This document shows, piece by piece, positions 9,215 through 17,787 of a stretch of 64,000 nt of DNA (positions are counted from its first letter, which is position 1; the number at the start of each line of letters is the position of its first letter). Below the pieces are notes generated by a model. The model saw only the letters and a program-made list of their open reading frames with translations, did no database searches and was not told the DNA's origin. The translations under genes and the position numbers were made by a program. Origin of the DNA: Umezawaea sp049997955 (GTDB lineage: Bacteria > Actinomycetota > Actinomycetes > Mycobacteriales > Pseudonocardiaceae); assembly GCA_049997955.1 (NCBI GenBank), contig JAEBDY010000006.1:443404-507403 (forward strand), written 5' to 3'.

Positions 9215-9666
9215 ACACGCAACCCAACGGCACGTGCGACTTCTCGATGGTTCCCCAGCAGCGCACCGGTGACGTCAAGCAGCACGCGCCGGAGCCGGAG
9301 GTCCGCTCCGCGGTCGAGCGGTACAAGGAGGTGATCGGCTCCGCCGGTGAGGCGATCGCCGCGATGCGCGCCCACGACGAGGAGCGCGTGGCGGATCTCG
9401 TCGCCGGGCTCGCCGAGTCGCAGGACCGGATGGCCGAGGTCATCGAGCGCGAGAAGGTCGTCAGGCTCGGCGTCGCCCTGCACTGGGAGTCCGCCGTGGA
9501 GGCGCTGTGGGAGGAGCGCTGGATGAAGATGCGCCCGATGCCGAAGCCGGACGAGCGCGTTCCGGCGCGCGACCAGCGCGAGTACAACACCGCGATGGAC
9601 GTCGCGTACCAGGCGTTGGAGGAGTCGCTGCAGAAGCGCACCCTGTTGCGGCGCAAGAAGGAGTGA
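9211..9666 (+). CDS. Helical hypothetical protein, FtsK cassette gene 4
   Basis: 151 residues, mostly helical, with an RERK/KKE-type basic C-terminus and two aromatic patches (HWESAVEALWEERWMKM). No recognised domain. The ATG at 9211 overlaps the FtsK stop (ATGA) and has GGGGGAGGA upstream, so it is translationally coupled and very probably functionally linked to the ATPase, as adaptor or substrate. Nothing in the sequence fixes a more precise role. Confidence 0.65.
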   Translation: MNTQPNGTCDFSMVPQQRTGDVKQHAPEPEVRSAVERYKEVIGSAGEAIAAMRAHDEERVADLVAGLAESQDRMAEVIEREKVVRLGVALHWESAVEALWEERWMKMRPMPKPDERVPARDQREYNTAMDVAYQALEESLQKRTLLRRKKE

Positions 9667-9684
9667 GCAGAGGTCGCGGCGGGC

Positions 9685-11904
9685 TCATTCGTCGGAACGG
9701 GACACGGCGGTCACCTTCCGCAGCACCGGTCCGCACGACGCCGCTGCCACCAGCGCCACCACGAGCCCCAGGGCGATCGGGGCCGCGAGCCAGGGTGTGA
9801 AGACGACCTGCTCACCCCTGGTGATGGTGGTCAGCCCCGCTCCGACGGCGGCGCCCGCGGCACCGGCGACCGCGGTCGCCAGCAGCACCGGCAGCACGAC
9901 CTCGGTGCGCAACGCCCTGGTCAGCACCCGCACCGGTGCCCCGGCGGCGACCAGTGCGGCGAAGGTGCGACGGCGGTCGACCACCGAACCCGCCGCGGCC
10001 AGGGTGGCGGAGACGGCGCCGAGCGTCGTGGCGATGACCAGGCCGATGACGGTGGCGCGCACCAGGTCCTCGCCCAGCGCGTCGCCCTCCAGGTCCACCT
10101 TCCGGTTGCTCACGACGGCCGCGCCGGGGAACGCGCGGAGCAGGGCGTTCTGCACCACCGCCCGGTTGCCGGGCTCAGTCACCACGGCGACGCTGCTCGG
10201 CGCGGCGGTCAGGCCGGGGATCAGCGCCGGGTCGATGAAGACGTAGGAACGGCCCGAGGTCACCTGGTACACGCGCACCGGCAGGTTGGGCGGCACGGCG
10301 AGCGACGAGGCCGGGTCGCGGGTGTCCAGGGTCATCCTGGCACCGCCCTTGAGGCGGTCGACCTGCCACTCCGGGGCGTAGACCATCGGGGCCGACGCGC
10401 AGATGCCGTCGGCCAGTGCGGCGAGGACCTCCGCGGCTTCCCGGCAGGGCGCGATGAGCACGTCGGCTCCTGCCTCCTCGGGGTGGTCGGTCAGGGTCGC
10501 GTAGCCGGTGACCAGGGGGACGACCGCGCCGGTGACGCCGCGCCGGCCGAGTTCGGCGCGCAGGGCCGCGATCTGGGGTTCTCCGCCGCCGACCGACTCG
10601 GCGACCAGCACGTCGTCGCGCCAGGTGCCGTCGCTGTGCTCGACCTGCCGGTCCAGCGCGGGGAACAAGACCAGCGCCATGGACGCCGTGAACACCGCGA
10701 GCACCACCCCGGCGGCGCTGCGGAACGCGGCTTTCGGGTCGTCGCCGAGCCGTCGGCCCGCGAGCAGCGTGGACGGCTTGCGCCACGACGCGGTGAAGAA
10801 CCTCCCGACCGCGGCGGTCACCAGGGGACCCGCCAGGACCAGGGCGGAGGCGACCGCCGCGAGTCCGATGAGGACGGTCGTCGGGCCGCTTTCCCGCGCC
10901 GCGCCCAGGCCGGCGAAGAACACGAACCCGGCGCCCACGAGCAGGACGAGCCGCACCGGGCTCGGGCCGCGGGTGCGGTGCCGCTGGGCCGCGCCGAGCG
11001 GGCGCGTGACGACCCGGCGGAGGCCGAGCACGGCGGACGCGACGACGAGCACCGGGGCGAGGACGGCCACCAGCACCACGACGAGCGGGCTCGCGGTGAA
11101 GTCGTCCGGCAGCCACGTGCCGCCGTCCCAGGGGATGCGCGCGGTCAGGTGGCGCAGCGGGAGGGAGGCCACCACGCCGAGCGCACTGCCCGCGACCGCG
11201 GCGACGGCGGTCTCGGTGGCGGTCATGGCGATCACCTGGCCCGGCGTCGCGCCCGCCAGCCGGAGCGCGGCGAGCCTGCGTTCGCGTCGGGCCGCGGTGA
11301 GTCGGGCGGCGGACGCCACGAGCACCAGGCACGGCACGACGAGCACGACCAGGCCGATCCTGGTCAGAAGGTGGAGCAGGCCGTCGCTGGTGTCGACCAC
11401 GGCGGGGCCGAGCAGGTCGGGGCGGTGGAACCCGTACAGGGAACCGGGTTCGTGGCCGATGATCGCGACCAGCTCGTCCGGGTGCTTGAGCGCTTCCTGG
11501 CCGAGGGAGCCGATCACCTTGTCGGAGAACCGGTCCCCGGTGTCGAGCGCCGCCAACGCGGGTGACAGCAGCACCTCGCCGGGGCCGGGCACGAACGGGA
11601 TCCCCGCGGCCACGGGGACTCCGGGCCGCAGCGCCGCCACGTCGAACCGCTCCACCAGCTCGCCGCCGAGGTCGTCCCGGTTGTGCGCGACCACCACGGC
11701 CGCGCGGGGGTCGTCGGCGCTCACCGCGGTCGCGCCGCCCCGCCAGCTCTCCCGTTCGGCCCGGCCCTGCAACGCGTCCGGCGCGGCCAGCAGCCACAGC
11801 ACCAGCACGACGCCCAGCGCGACCCCGATCGCCACGAACACGGCGGACACCCGGCTGCGGGTGTCCGCCCGCAGCACCGCGACCGCGAGGCGGACGGGGT
11901 TCAC
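9685..11904 (-). CDS. FtsX-type ABC transporter permease
   Basis: 739 residues with two FtsX-type units: an N-terminal membrane helix, an extracellular domain, three helices around residues 170-290, a further central helix pair, a second extracellular domain, and three C-terminal helices. This is the large MacB/BceB-like exporter permease class. It works with the ATPase encoded directly upstream; the GTG start overlaps that gene's stop by 4 bases. A two-component system is read divergently from the same intergenic region, which suggests it controls the exporter or uses it as a sensor, as in Bce-type modules. Confidence 0.85.
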   Translation of the reverse strand: MNPVRLAVAVLRADTRSRVSAVFVAIGVALGVVLVLWLLAAPDALQGRAERESWRGGATAVSADDPRAAVVVAHNRDDLGGELVERFDVAALRPGVPVAAGIPFVPGPGEVLLSPALAALDTGDRFSDKVIGSLGQEALKHPDELVAIIGHEPGSLYGFHRPDLLGPAVVDTSDGLLHLLTRIGLVVLVVPCLVLVASAARLTAARRERRLAALRLAGATPGQVIAMTATETAVAAVAGSALGVVASLPLRHLTARIPWDGGTWLPDDFTASPLVVVLVAVLAPVLVVASAVLGLRRVVTRPLGAAQRHRTRGPSPVRLVLLVGAGFVFFAGLGAARESGPTTVLIGLAAVASALVLAGPLVTAAVGRFFTASWRKPSTLLAGRRLGDDPKAAFRSAAGVVLAVFTASMALVLFPALDRQVEHSDGTWRDDVLVAESVGGGEPQIAALRAELGRRGVTGAVVPLVTGYATLTDHPEEAGADVLIAPCREAAEVLAALADGICASAPMVYAPEWQVDRLKGGARMTLDTRDPASSLAVPPNLPVRVYQVTSGRSYVFIDPALIPGLTAAPSSVAVVTEPGNRAVVQNALLRAFPGAAVVSNRKVDLEGDALGEDLVRATVIGLVIATTLGAVSATLAAAGSVVDRRRTFAALVAAGAPVRVLTRALRTEVVLPVLLATAVAGAAGAAVGAGLTTITRGEQVVFTPWLAAPIALGLVVALVAAASCGPVLRKVTAVSRSDE

Positions 11905-12590
11905 GCCGCGACCGTCGAGGTGGTGCGGCCGTCGCGCAGCTCCACGATCCGCTGGGCCCGTGCGGCGACGGCCTGGTCGTGGGTCACCACGATGACGGCG
12001 GCGCCGGTCTGGTGGGCGGCTTCCAGCAGCGAGGTCACCATCTCCTGGCCGGTTCGGGTGTCGAGGGCGCCGGTCGGCTCGTCGGCGAAGACCACCTTCG
12101 GCCGGTGGACCAGCGCGCGGGCGATGGCGACCCGCTGGGCCTGCCCGCCGGACAGCTCGCCGGGCCGCCGCCGTTCCAGCCCTTCCAGCCCGAGCCGGGC
12201 CATCCAGTCGCGGGCAGCGCCCAGCGCGTCGTCGCGGGAAGCGCCGCCCAGCAGCAGCGGCAGCGCGGCGTTCTCCTCGGCGGTCAGCTCGTCGACCAGC
12301 AGCCCGGACTGGAACACGAACCCGAACGCGCTGCGGCGCAGCAGGCTCCGGTCCTTCTCCCCGAGGGTGGTGATCGGCTTGCCGCTCAGGAACACCTCGC
12401 CGCCGTCGGCGGGCAGCACGCCGGACAGCACGTGCAGCAGGCTGGACTTGCCGGAGCCGGACGGCCCGACGATCGCGACCACGTCACCGGCCCGCACGGT
12501 GATGTCGACCCCGGCGAGCGCGTGCACCTCCCCGTACCGCTTGACCAGGCCCCTGCCCGCCAGCACCGGGTGGTTGTCGTTCTGGGTCAC
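11901..12590 (-). CDS. ABC transporter ATP-binding protein (LolD/MacB type)
   Basis: 229 residues with Walker A GPSGSGKSS, Q-loop, signature LSGGQAQR, Walker B VVFADEPTG and a switch histidine in VVTHD. Length and sequence fit the LolD/MacB ATPase family, which drives FtsX-type permeases by mechanotransmission. GTG start at 12590. It overlaps the permease gene by 4 bases, so the two are made together. The 151-bp gap to the divergent kinase gene must hold both promoters. Confidence 0.9.
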   Translation of the reverse strand: MTQNDNHPVLAGRGLVKRYGEVHALAGVDITVRAGDVVAIVGPSGSGKSSLLHVLSGVLPADGGEVFLSGKPITTLGEKDRSLLRRSAFGFVFQSGLLVDELTAEENAALPLLLGGASRDDALGAARDWMARLGLEGLERRRPGELSGGQAQRVAIARALVHRPKVVFADEPTGALDTRTGQEMVTSLLEAAHQTGAAVIVVTHDQAVAARAQRIVELRDGRTTSTVAA

Positions 12591-12741
12591 CGTCCGCCTC
12601 CTGCTCGTCTCGCCTGCCGGACCAGGGTCGCGGGCCGGGGGTGTCCGGCACTTCGGCCGACAGGGTCGGCGGTATCGGCCGGATGACCGAGACCGGTGAT
12701 GACCGATCGGCCGACGGCGGTGGGCGCGCCGGGGTCGTAGC

Positions 12742-13941
12742 GTGTCCGGCGTGGACGGACTACTGGCCCGTGGGCGGGCGTGGACGTACGGCCTGTGGCC
12801 CGTCGCGGGCTTGTTCGCGGTCGTGCTGGCGTTCGAGTGGGCGCTGTTCCGCTACGAGGGCTACCGCGCGCTGCTCGCGTGGACGCCGACGGCGCTGACG
12901 TGCCTGTTCGCCGTGCTGGCCGTGCGGAAGCCGGTGGCGGCGTCGATCGGGGCGGCCGGGACGGTGCTGCTGTCCACCTGGTGGGCGCACCTTCTCGACG
13001 CGTTGACGCTGGCGTACTTCAGCCCCCTGTCGCCCGCCGAGACGCTCGCCTGCATGGTGATCACCGCCGTGGTGGTGCGGCAGCGCCCCGGCGAGCAGTC
13101 CGCGATCGCGGTGGCCCTGATGGTCGCCGCGGCCTTCTACGCCGCGATCACCCGCACCACCAGCCCGTCCTACGACGTCCAGGACCCGTCGGACCTGTTC
13201 CCCACCGCGATGCTGCTGGTGCTGGCGGTCGGCACGGGCCTGTACTTCCGGGCCCGCGACAAGGACCGGGAGCGGTCGATCCACCTGGCCGTGTCGGCCG
13301 CGCAGCAGGAGGAGCGCATCGCTCTGGCCCGCGAGCTGCACGACGTGGTCGCGCACCACGTGACCGGGATCGTGGTGCAGGCGCAGGCCGCGCTGACCGT
13401 GGCGGACTCCGATCCGCTCGCCGCGCACCGGCTGCTGCCCGGCATCGAACGCAGCGGCAGCGACGCGCTGACCGCCATGCGCAGGCTGGTGGGAACCCTG
13501 CGCGACCAGGGGTCGCGGATCGGGTCGGCCGAGGTGGCGACGACGGACCTGGACGCGGACGTGCGGGCCGCGGTGGCGCAGGTCCGCGACGTGGGCACGC
13601 CGGTGGAGCTGAAGATCGACCTGCCGAGGCCGGTGCCGCCGGAGGTGGCGCGCTCGATCCTGCGGCTGGTGCAGGAGTCCCTGACCAACGTGCAGAAGCA
13701 CGCCCGCGACGCGACCGCGGTCGAGGTGGAACTGTCCACATCGGACCGGCACGTCCGGCTGCGCGTCCACGACGACGGCACGGGCCTGCCCGTCGAGCCG
13801 GCGGGCGGGTCGGGCGGCTACGGTCTGATCGGCATGCGGGAACGCGTGGAACTGCTCGGCGGCCTGTTCTCGGCCGGACCGACCGGGGTCCGCGGCTGGC
13901 AGGTGCTGGCGGAACTGCCAGTCGAGGAAGGCGCGCGATGA
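12742..13941 (+). CDS. NarL-type sensor histidine kinase
   Basis: 399 residues. About five membrane helices span residues 15-165 with little extracellular sequence. A HisKA_3 dimerisation domain follows with the phospho-acceptor H200 in ARELHDVVAHH, then a HATPase domain with N-box (QESLTNVQKHA) and G-box (GYGLIGMRERVELLGG). It autophosphorylates and passes phosphate to the response regulator whose ATG overlaps its stop. GTG 12742 is used here; an in-frame GTG at 12751 is an alternative. Divergent from an FtsX-type exporter, its likely regulatory partner. Confidence 0.9.
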   Translation: MSGVDGLLARGRAWTYGLWPVAGLFAVVLAFEWALFRYEGYRALLAWTPTALTCLFAVLAVRKPVAASIGAAGTVLLSTWWAHLLDALTLAYFSPLSPAETLACMVITAVVVRQRPGEQSAIAVALMVAAAFYAAITRTTSPSYDVQDPSDLFPTAMLLVLAVGTGLYFRARDKDRERSIHLAVSAAQQEERIALARELHDVVAHHVTGIVVQAQAALTVADSDPLAAHRLLPGIERSGSDALTAMRRLVGTLRDQGSRIGSAEVATTDLDADVRAAVAQVRDVGTPVELKIDLPRPVPPEVARSILRLVQESLTNVQKHARDATAVEVELSTSDRHVRLRVHDDGTGLPVEPAGGSGGYGLIGMRERVELLGGLFSAGPTGVRGWQVLAELPVEEGAR

Positions 13942-14585
13942 CGATTCGGGTCCTGATCGCCGACGACCAGGAGATGGTGCGGATCGGGTTCCGGATGATC
14001 CTGGAGCACCAGGGGGACATCGAGGTGGTCGCCGACGTGCCGGACGGCGTCTCGGCGGTCGCGAAGGCGCGCGAGCTGCGCCCGGACGTGTGCCTGGTGG
14101 ACATCCGGATGCCCGGGATCGACGGCCTGGAGGTCACCCGCCGGCTCACCGGGCCCGGCGTGCCGGATCCGATCAAGGTAGTCGTGGTGACCACGTTCGA
14201 CCTGGACGAGTACGTGCACACGGCGTTGAGCGCAGGCGCGAGCGGGTTCCTGCTCAAGGACGCGGGCCCGGCGCTGCTGGTCGAGGCCGTGCGCGCGGCG
14301 GTGCGCGGTGACGCGCTGATCTCGCCGCAGATCACCGTCCGGATGCTGTCGCACTTCACCCAGCCCGGCCCGGCGGCGGACCGGCCTGCCGAGCACCTGA
14401 CCGAACGCGAGCTGGACGTCGTGCGCGAGGTCGCGAAGGGGTCGACGAACGCCGAGATCGGCGCGGCGCTGTTCCTGTCGCTGTCCACGGTGAAGACGCA
14501 CCTCGCGTCCGTGCAGGGCAAGCTGGGCGTCCGCAACCGCGTGGAGATCGCCTCCTGGGCTTGGCGTTCCGGCCTGCTCTCCTGA
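13938..14585 (+). CDS. NarL/LuxR-family response regulator
   Basis: 215 residues. The receiver domain has the acidic pair D9-D10, phospho-acceptor D55 (CLVDIRMPG) and a conserved lysine in FLLKDAGP. The C-terminal LuxR helix-turn-helix begins at LTERELDVVREVAKG and ends in STVKTHLASVQGKLG. The start overlaps the kinase stop (ATGA), so the cognate pair is co-translated. It probably controls the divergent ABC exporter genes at 9685-12590; that target is inferred from position. Confidence 0.9.
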   Translation: MTIRVLIADDQEMVRIGFRMILEHQGDIEVVADVPDGVSAVAKARELRPDVCLVDIRMPGIDGLEVTRRLTGPGVPDPIKVVVVTTFDLDEYVHTALSAGASGFLLKDAGPALLVEAVRAAVRGDALISPQITVRMLSHFTQPGPAADRPAEHLTERELDVVREVAKGSTNAEIGAALFLSLSTVKTHLASVQGKLGVRNRVEIASWAWRSGLLS

Positions 14586-14597
14586 TCTGATGCGGGC

Positions 14598-15362
14598 ATG
14601 CGTGCTCTCCGCTCCCCCGCCGACGTCGCCGAGGCCAGTCCCGACCAGCTCGTCCGCTGGGCCGCGCAGGCCCTGCTGCCCGGCCACCCGACGCCGGGCG
14701 GTGGCGCGTGGGAGCACGGCGGCGCGGTCGGCGTGCACGCGCCGGGCCTGAACCGCCACGACCGCCTCGTGCTCGCCGGTCCTGCCGAGGGGGTCGCCGC
14801 GATCCTGCGCGACCGGGCGCGCGGTTCGGCGCTGCGGCCGCTCGTGGCCACCGACCTGGCCGATCCGGTGCGCGCCCTGCTGCCCGACCTCGTGACGTGG
14901 GCGACCTTCGGGTGGATGGAGCGCACCGGGAGCCTGGCCACCGCGCCGGACGTGCGCTGGCTGCGGGACGACGAGCTGGACGCGGCGGAATCGTTGCTGC
15001 GCAAGGTGAACCCGAACGCTTACGTGCTGCCGCGCGAGCCGGGCGCGCTCCGCTGGGCCGGGTCGTTCGTGGGCGGCGAGCTGGCCGCCGTCGGCGCGGT
15101 CGCCTGGTCCGCGCCGCACGTCGGCTTCCTGGGCGGGGTGGCGACGCACCCGGACTTCCGCCGCCGCGGGCTGTCGCGGGCGCTGTGCTCGTTCGTCGTC
15201 CACGACCTGCTGGAGCGGCACCCGGCGTGCGCGCTGATGGTCGACGGCGGGAACGCGGCGGCCATCTCCGCGTACCGGGGGCTGGGCTTCGCCTACCGGG
15301 GCGTGGCGGTCCTGCTGCCGTCGGCCGTGGCCGCGGCGCTGCCACCGCGGATTCCGGGGTGA
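14598..15362 (+). CDS. GNAT-family N-acetyltransferase
   Basis: 254 residues. The C-terminal half is a GNAT domain: VGFLGGVATHPDFRRRGLSRAL contains the acetyl-CoA pyrophosphate loop (RRRGLS), and AISAYRGLGFAYRG is the usual C-terminal element. The N-terminal ~130 residues lack a clear motif and may be a second, degenerate GNAT unit, as in two-domain members. It starts 12 bases after the response regulator stop and may be read from the same transcript. Substrate unknown. Confidence 0.8.
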   Translation: MRALRSPADVAEASPDQLVRWAAQALLPGHPTPGGGAWEHGGAVGVHAPGLNRHDRLVLAGPAEGVAAILRDRARGSALRPLVATDLADPVRALLPDLVTWATFGWMERTGSLATAPDVRWLRDDELDAAESLLRKVNPNAYVLPREPGALRWAGSFVGGELAAVGAVAWSAPHVGFLGGVATHPDFRRRGLSRALCSFVVHDLLERHPACALMVDGGNAAAISAYRGLGFAYRGVAVLLPSAVAAALPPRIPG

Positions 15363-15440
15363 CTAGGGGTGGCCGACCGCCCGTGCACGGCATCACACTC
15401 TGGTTCTGCGGTACCGGGAACACCGGCGCAGGCTGGAGGC

Positions 15441-15475
15441 GTTGACTCCTGAGTCAACTACGAGACGATGTAGTT
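15441..15475. promoter_or_regulatory. Overlapping operator palindromes upstream of the MDR reductase
   Basis: GTTGACTC-ct-GAGTCAAC (15441-15458) is a perfect 8-bp inverted repeat. A second repeat, AACTAC-(8 nt)-GTAGTT (15456-15475), overlaps its right end. Dyads of this size and AT content just upstream of a reductase gene are typical of MarR, TetR or HxlR operators. The start codon lies 28 bases downstream, so binding would block transcription initiation. No regulator gene is adjacent. Confidence 0.5.
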
Positions 15476-15502
15476 CCGTAAATGAGGAAAGAGGTCGCCC
15501 CC

Positions 15503-16519
15503 ATGACCGTGCCGAACACCGCACTGGAGATCCACCTCGCGTCCCGCCCCGACGGGTACCCGACCGAGGAGAACTTCACCGTGGCCGAGGCCGAGGTGCG
15601 CCAACCCGCCGAAGGCGAGGTCCTGGTGCGCAACCTCGTCATGAGCGTCGACCCCTACATGCGCGGCCGGATGAACGACGTCCAGTCCTACGTGCCGCCG
15701 TTCCAGATCGGCCAGGTGCTCGAAGGCGGCGCCGTGGGCGAGGTCGTGGCCTCCAACGCGCCCGGCTTCCAGGTCGGCGACACCGTCCTGCACGGCCGGG
15801 GCTGGCGCGAGTACGCGACCGTCGGCGCGGACCACGTCGTCGGGGTCGACCCCGACGCGGCCCCGATCGGCGCCTACCTCGGCGTGCTCGGCATGCCCGG
15901 CATCACCGCCTACGCGGGCCTGCTCAAGGTCGGCGAGTTCAAGGAGGGCGACGTCGTCTTCGTCTCCGGCGCGGCCGGTGCGGTGGGCTCGATCGTCGGC
16001 CAGGTGGCCAAGCTGCGCGGCGCGTCCAGGGTCATCGGCAGCGCGGGCTCGGCCGAGAAGGTCAAGCACCTGGTGGAGGAACTGGGCTTCGACGCCGCGT
16101 TCAACTACAAGGACGAGGGCCCGGTCATCAAGCACCTGGCGGAACTGGCGCCCACCGGCATCGACCTCTACTTCGACAACGTCGGCGGCGAGCACCTCGA
16201 AGCCGCCATCACGATGCTCCGCCTGCACGGCCGAGTGGTCCTGTGCGGCGCGATCTCCCAGTACAACGCGAAGTCCGCCGAGGGCCCGAAGAACCTGGCA
16301 GCGGCCATCGGCAAGCGCCTCACCCTGCGCGGGATGCTCGCCAACGACCACGACGACCTGCACGACGAGTTCCTGCGCGAGGTCGGCGGCTGGATCGCCG
16401 ACGGCAAGCTCCACTACACCGAGACCGTCGTCGACGGCGGCCTCGCCAAGGCCCCGTCCGCGTTCGTGGGCATGCTCCGCGGCGAGAACACCGGCAAGAT
16501 GCTGGTCAAGCTCGTCTAG
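15503..16519 (+). CDS. NADP-dependent MDR-family oxidoreductase (leukotriene B4 dehydrogenase-like)
   Basis: 338 residues of the zinc-free medium-chain dehydrogenase/reductase superfamily. The Rossmann motif is SGAAGAVGSIVGQ, with the family segments MSVDPYMRGRM near residue 50 and YFDNVGGEHLEAA later; the catalytic-zinc cysteines are absent. Relatives reduce alkenal/alkenone double bonds with NADPH (curcumin reductase, 15-oxoprostaglandin reductase). The ATG at 15503 is preferred over the one at 15482 because AGGAAAGAGG lies at ribosome-binding distance from it. The palindromes at 15441-15475 suggest ligand-controlled expression. Confidence 0.85.
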   Translation: MTVPNTALEIHLASRPDGYPTEENFTVAEAEVRQPAEGEVLVRNLVMSVDPYMRGRMNDVQSYVPPFQIGQVLEGGAVGEVVASNAPGFQVGDTVLHGRGWREYATVGADHVVGVDPDAAPIGAYLGVLGMPGITAYAGLLKVGEFKEGDVVFVSGAAGAVGSIVGQVAKLRGASRVIGSAGSAEKVKHLVEELGFDAAFNYKDEGPVIKHLAELAPTGIDLYFDNVGGEHLEAAITMLRLHGRVVLCGAISQYNAKSAEGPKNLAAAIGKRLTLRGMLANDHDDLHDEFLREVGGWIADGKLHYTETVVDGGLAKAPSAFVGMLRGENTGKMLVKLV

Positions 16520-16525
16520 CGCGAT

Positions 16526-16560
16526 GACCGCCCCACGGCGAGTTCCGTCGTGGGGCGGTC
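16526..16560 (+). terminator. Terminator after the MDR reductase
   Basis: A perfect 12-bp stem GACCGCCCCACG / CGTGGGGCGGTC with an 11-base loop lies between two convergent genes. It can serve both strands, although there is no long U-tract. Confidence 0.7.
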
Positions 16561-16575
16561 CCCCGCTTCACCGCG

Positions 16576-17778
16576 CTAGGGGACCAGTTCCCCGTCGACC
16601 GCGACCACGCGCCCCTCGTGCACCACGAGGGTGCGCGGGGCGCGGTCCATCACGGCGGCCGTCACGGAGTCGCCCGGCACGACCACCAGGTCCGCCTGCG
16701 CGCCCTCGGTGATGCCGTGCCCGGTCTCGCCCAGCACCGACGCCCCGCCGCGGGTGGCGATGTCCACGCACATCTCGATCATCGAATCGTCCCGGAAGCC
16801 GTTGCGGTAGGCGAGCTGCCACGTGCGGTCGAGCATGTCGCCGTCGCCGTAGGGCGACCAGTAGTCCCGCATCCCGTCCTGCCCCAACCCGAGCCGGACG
16901 CCCTCCCACCGCAACTGCCGCAGCGGCAGCGGTTCCCGCACGCCCGGCGCCACGGTGGTCACCGCGATGTCGTGCTCCGCCAGCATGTCCACCAGACCGC
17001 GCCGCCGGTCCTCGTCCACAGTGGACAGGGCGAAGCAGTGGCTGATCGTCACCTCCCCGCGCATGTCCAGCGCGGCGGTGCGCTCGCAGATCAGCTCGAC
17101 CTGGAAGGCCCCCAGCGACCCGGAGTCGTGCAGGTGCACGTCGACGCCGCGCTGGTGCTTGTCCGCCAGTCCGAACACGACGTCCAGGTGCCGCACCGGA
17201 TCCCGGTCGTACCCGGCCGGGTCCAGGCCGCCGACCAGGTCGGCCCCGGCCAGCAGCGCGGCCTCCAGCAGGTCGGCCGTCCCCTTGTCCCGCAGGATCC
17301 CGCACTGCGGGAACGCCACCACCTGCACGGACGCCCGCCCGGCATGGGCTTCCCGAGCGGCCAGCACGCCCTCCAGGCGGTCCAACCCGGAATCCACGTC
17401 GACCTGCGCGTGGCTGCGGACGAACGTGGCCCCGCCCGCGATCGTCCGCCCCAGCGTGAACGTGGCGCGGGTGGCCACGTCCTGCTCGGCCGACCGCCAG
17501 TTCCGCCGGTCGTTGTCGATCAGCTCGGCCAGCCCGGTCCCCGCGCTGTGCGCCCGGAAGGGCAGCCCCAGCCGCGTCGAGTCCAGGTGCGCGTGCGCGT
17601 CGGTGAACGACGGCAGCAGGACCCCGCCCTTGCCGTCGACCTCGGCCACGCCCGCGGGCAGGGCCAACCCGACGCCCACGGAGGACACCGCCCCGTTCAG
17701 GCACAGGACGTCGACCTCGGGCGCCTCACGCCCACTCGGCCAGGGCCGCACGGAGCGGATGAGCAGGTCACCGGTCAT
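16576..17778 (-). CDS. Cytosine deaminase-like amidohydrolase
   Basis: 400 residues of the metal-dependent amidohydrolase superfamily, cytosine deaminase/AtzC-like branch. Metal-binding motifs visible are DAHAHLDS near residue 60, DVHLHDSG in the middle, TISHCFAL, and a late aspartate in GLGQDGMRDYWSPYGDGDML. RSHAQVDVDSGL is characteristic of the cytosine deaminase branch. It would deaminate or hydrolyse a cytosine- or triazine-like ring. It follows the AGPS-like gene by 9 bases on the same strand, so the two form an operon with no obvious metabolic link. Confidence 0.8.
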   Translation of the reverse strand: MTGDLLIRSVRPWPSGREAPEVDVLCLNGAVSSVGVGLALPAGVAEVDGKGGVLLPSFTDAHAHLDSTRLGLPFRAHSAGTGLAELIDNDRRNWRSAEQDVATRATFTLGRTIAGGATFVRSHAQVDVDSGLDRLEGVLAAREAHAGRASVQVVAFPQCGILRDKGTADLLEAALLAGADLVGGLDPAGYDRDPVRHLDVVFGLADKHQRGVDVHLHDSGSLGAFQVELICERTAALDMRGEVTISHCFALSTVDEDRRRGLVDMLAEHDIAVTTVAPGVREPLPLRQLRWEGVRLGLGQDGMRDYWSPYGDGDMLDRTWQLAYRNGFRDDSMIEMCVDIATRGGASVLGETGHGITEGAQADLVVVPGDSVTAAVMDRAPRTLVVHEGRVVAVDGELVP

Positions 17779-17787
17779 CGGCAGAGG

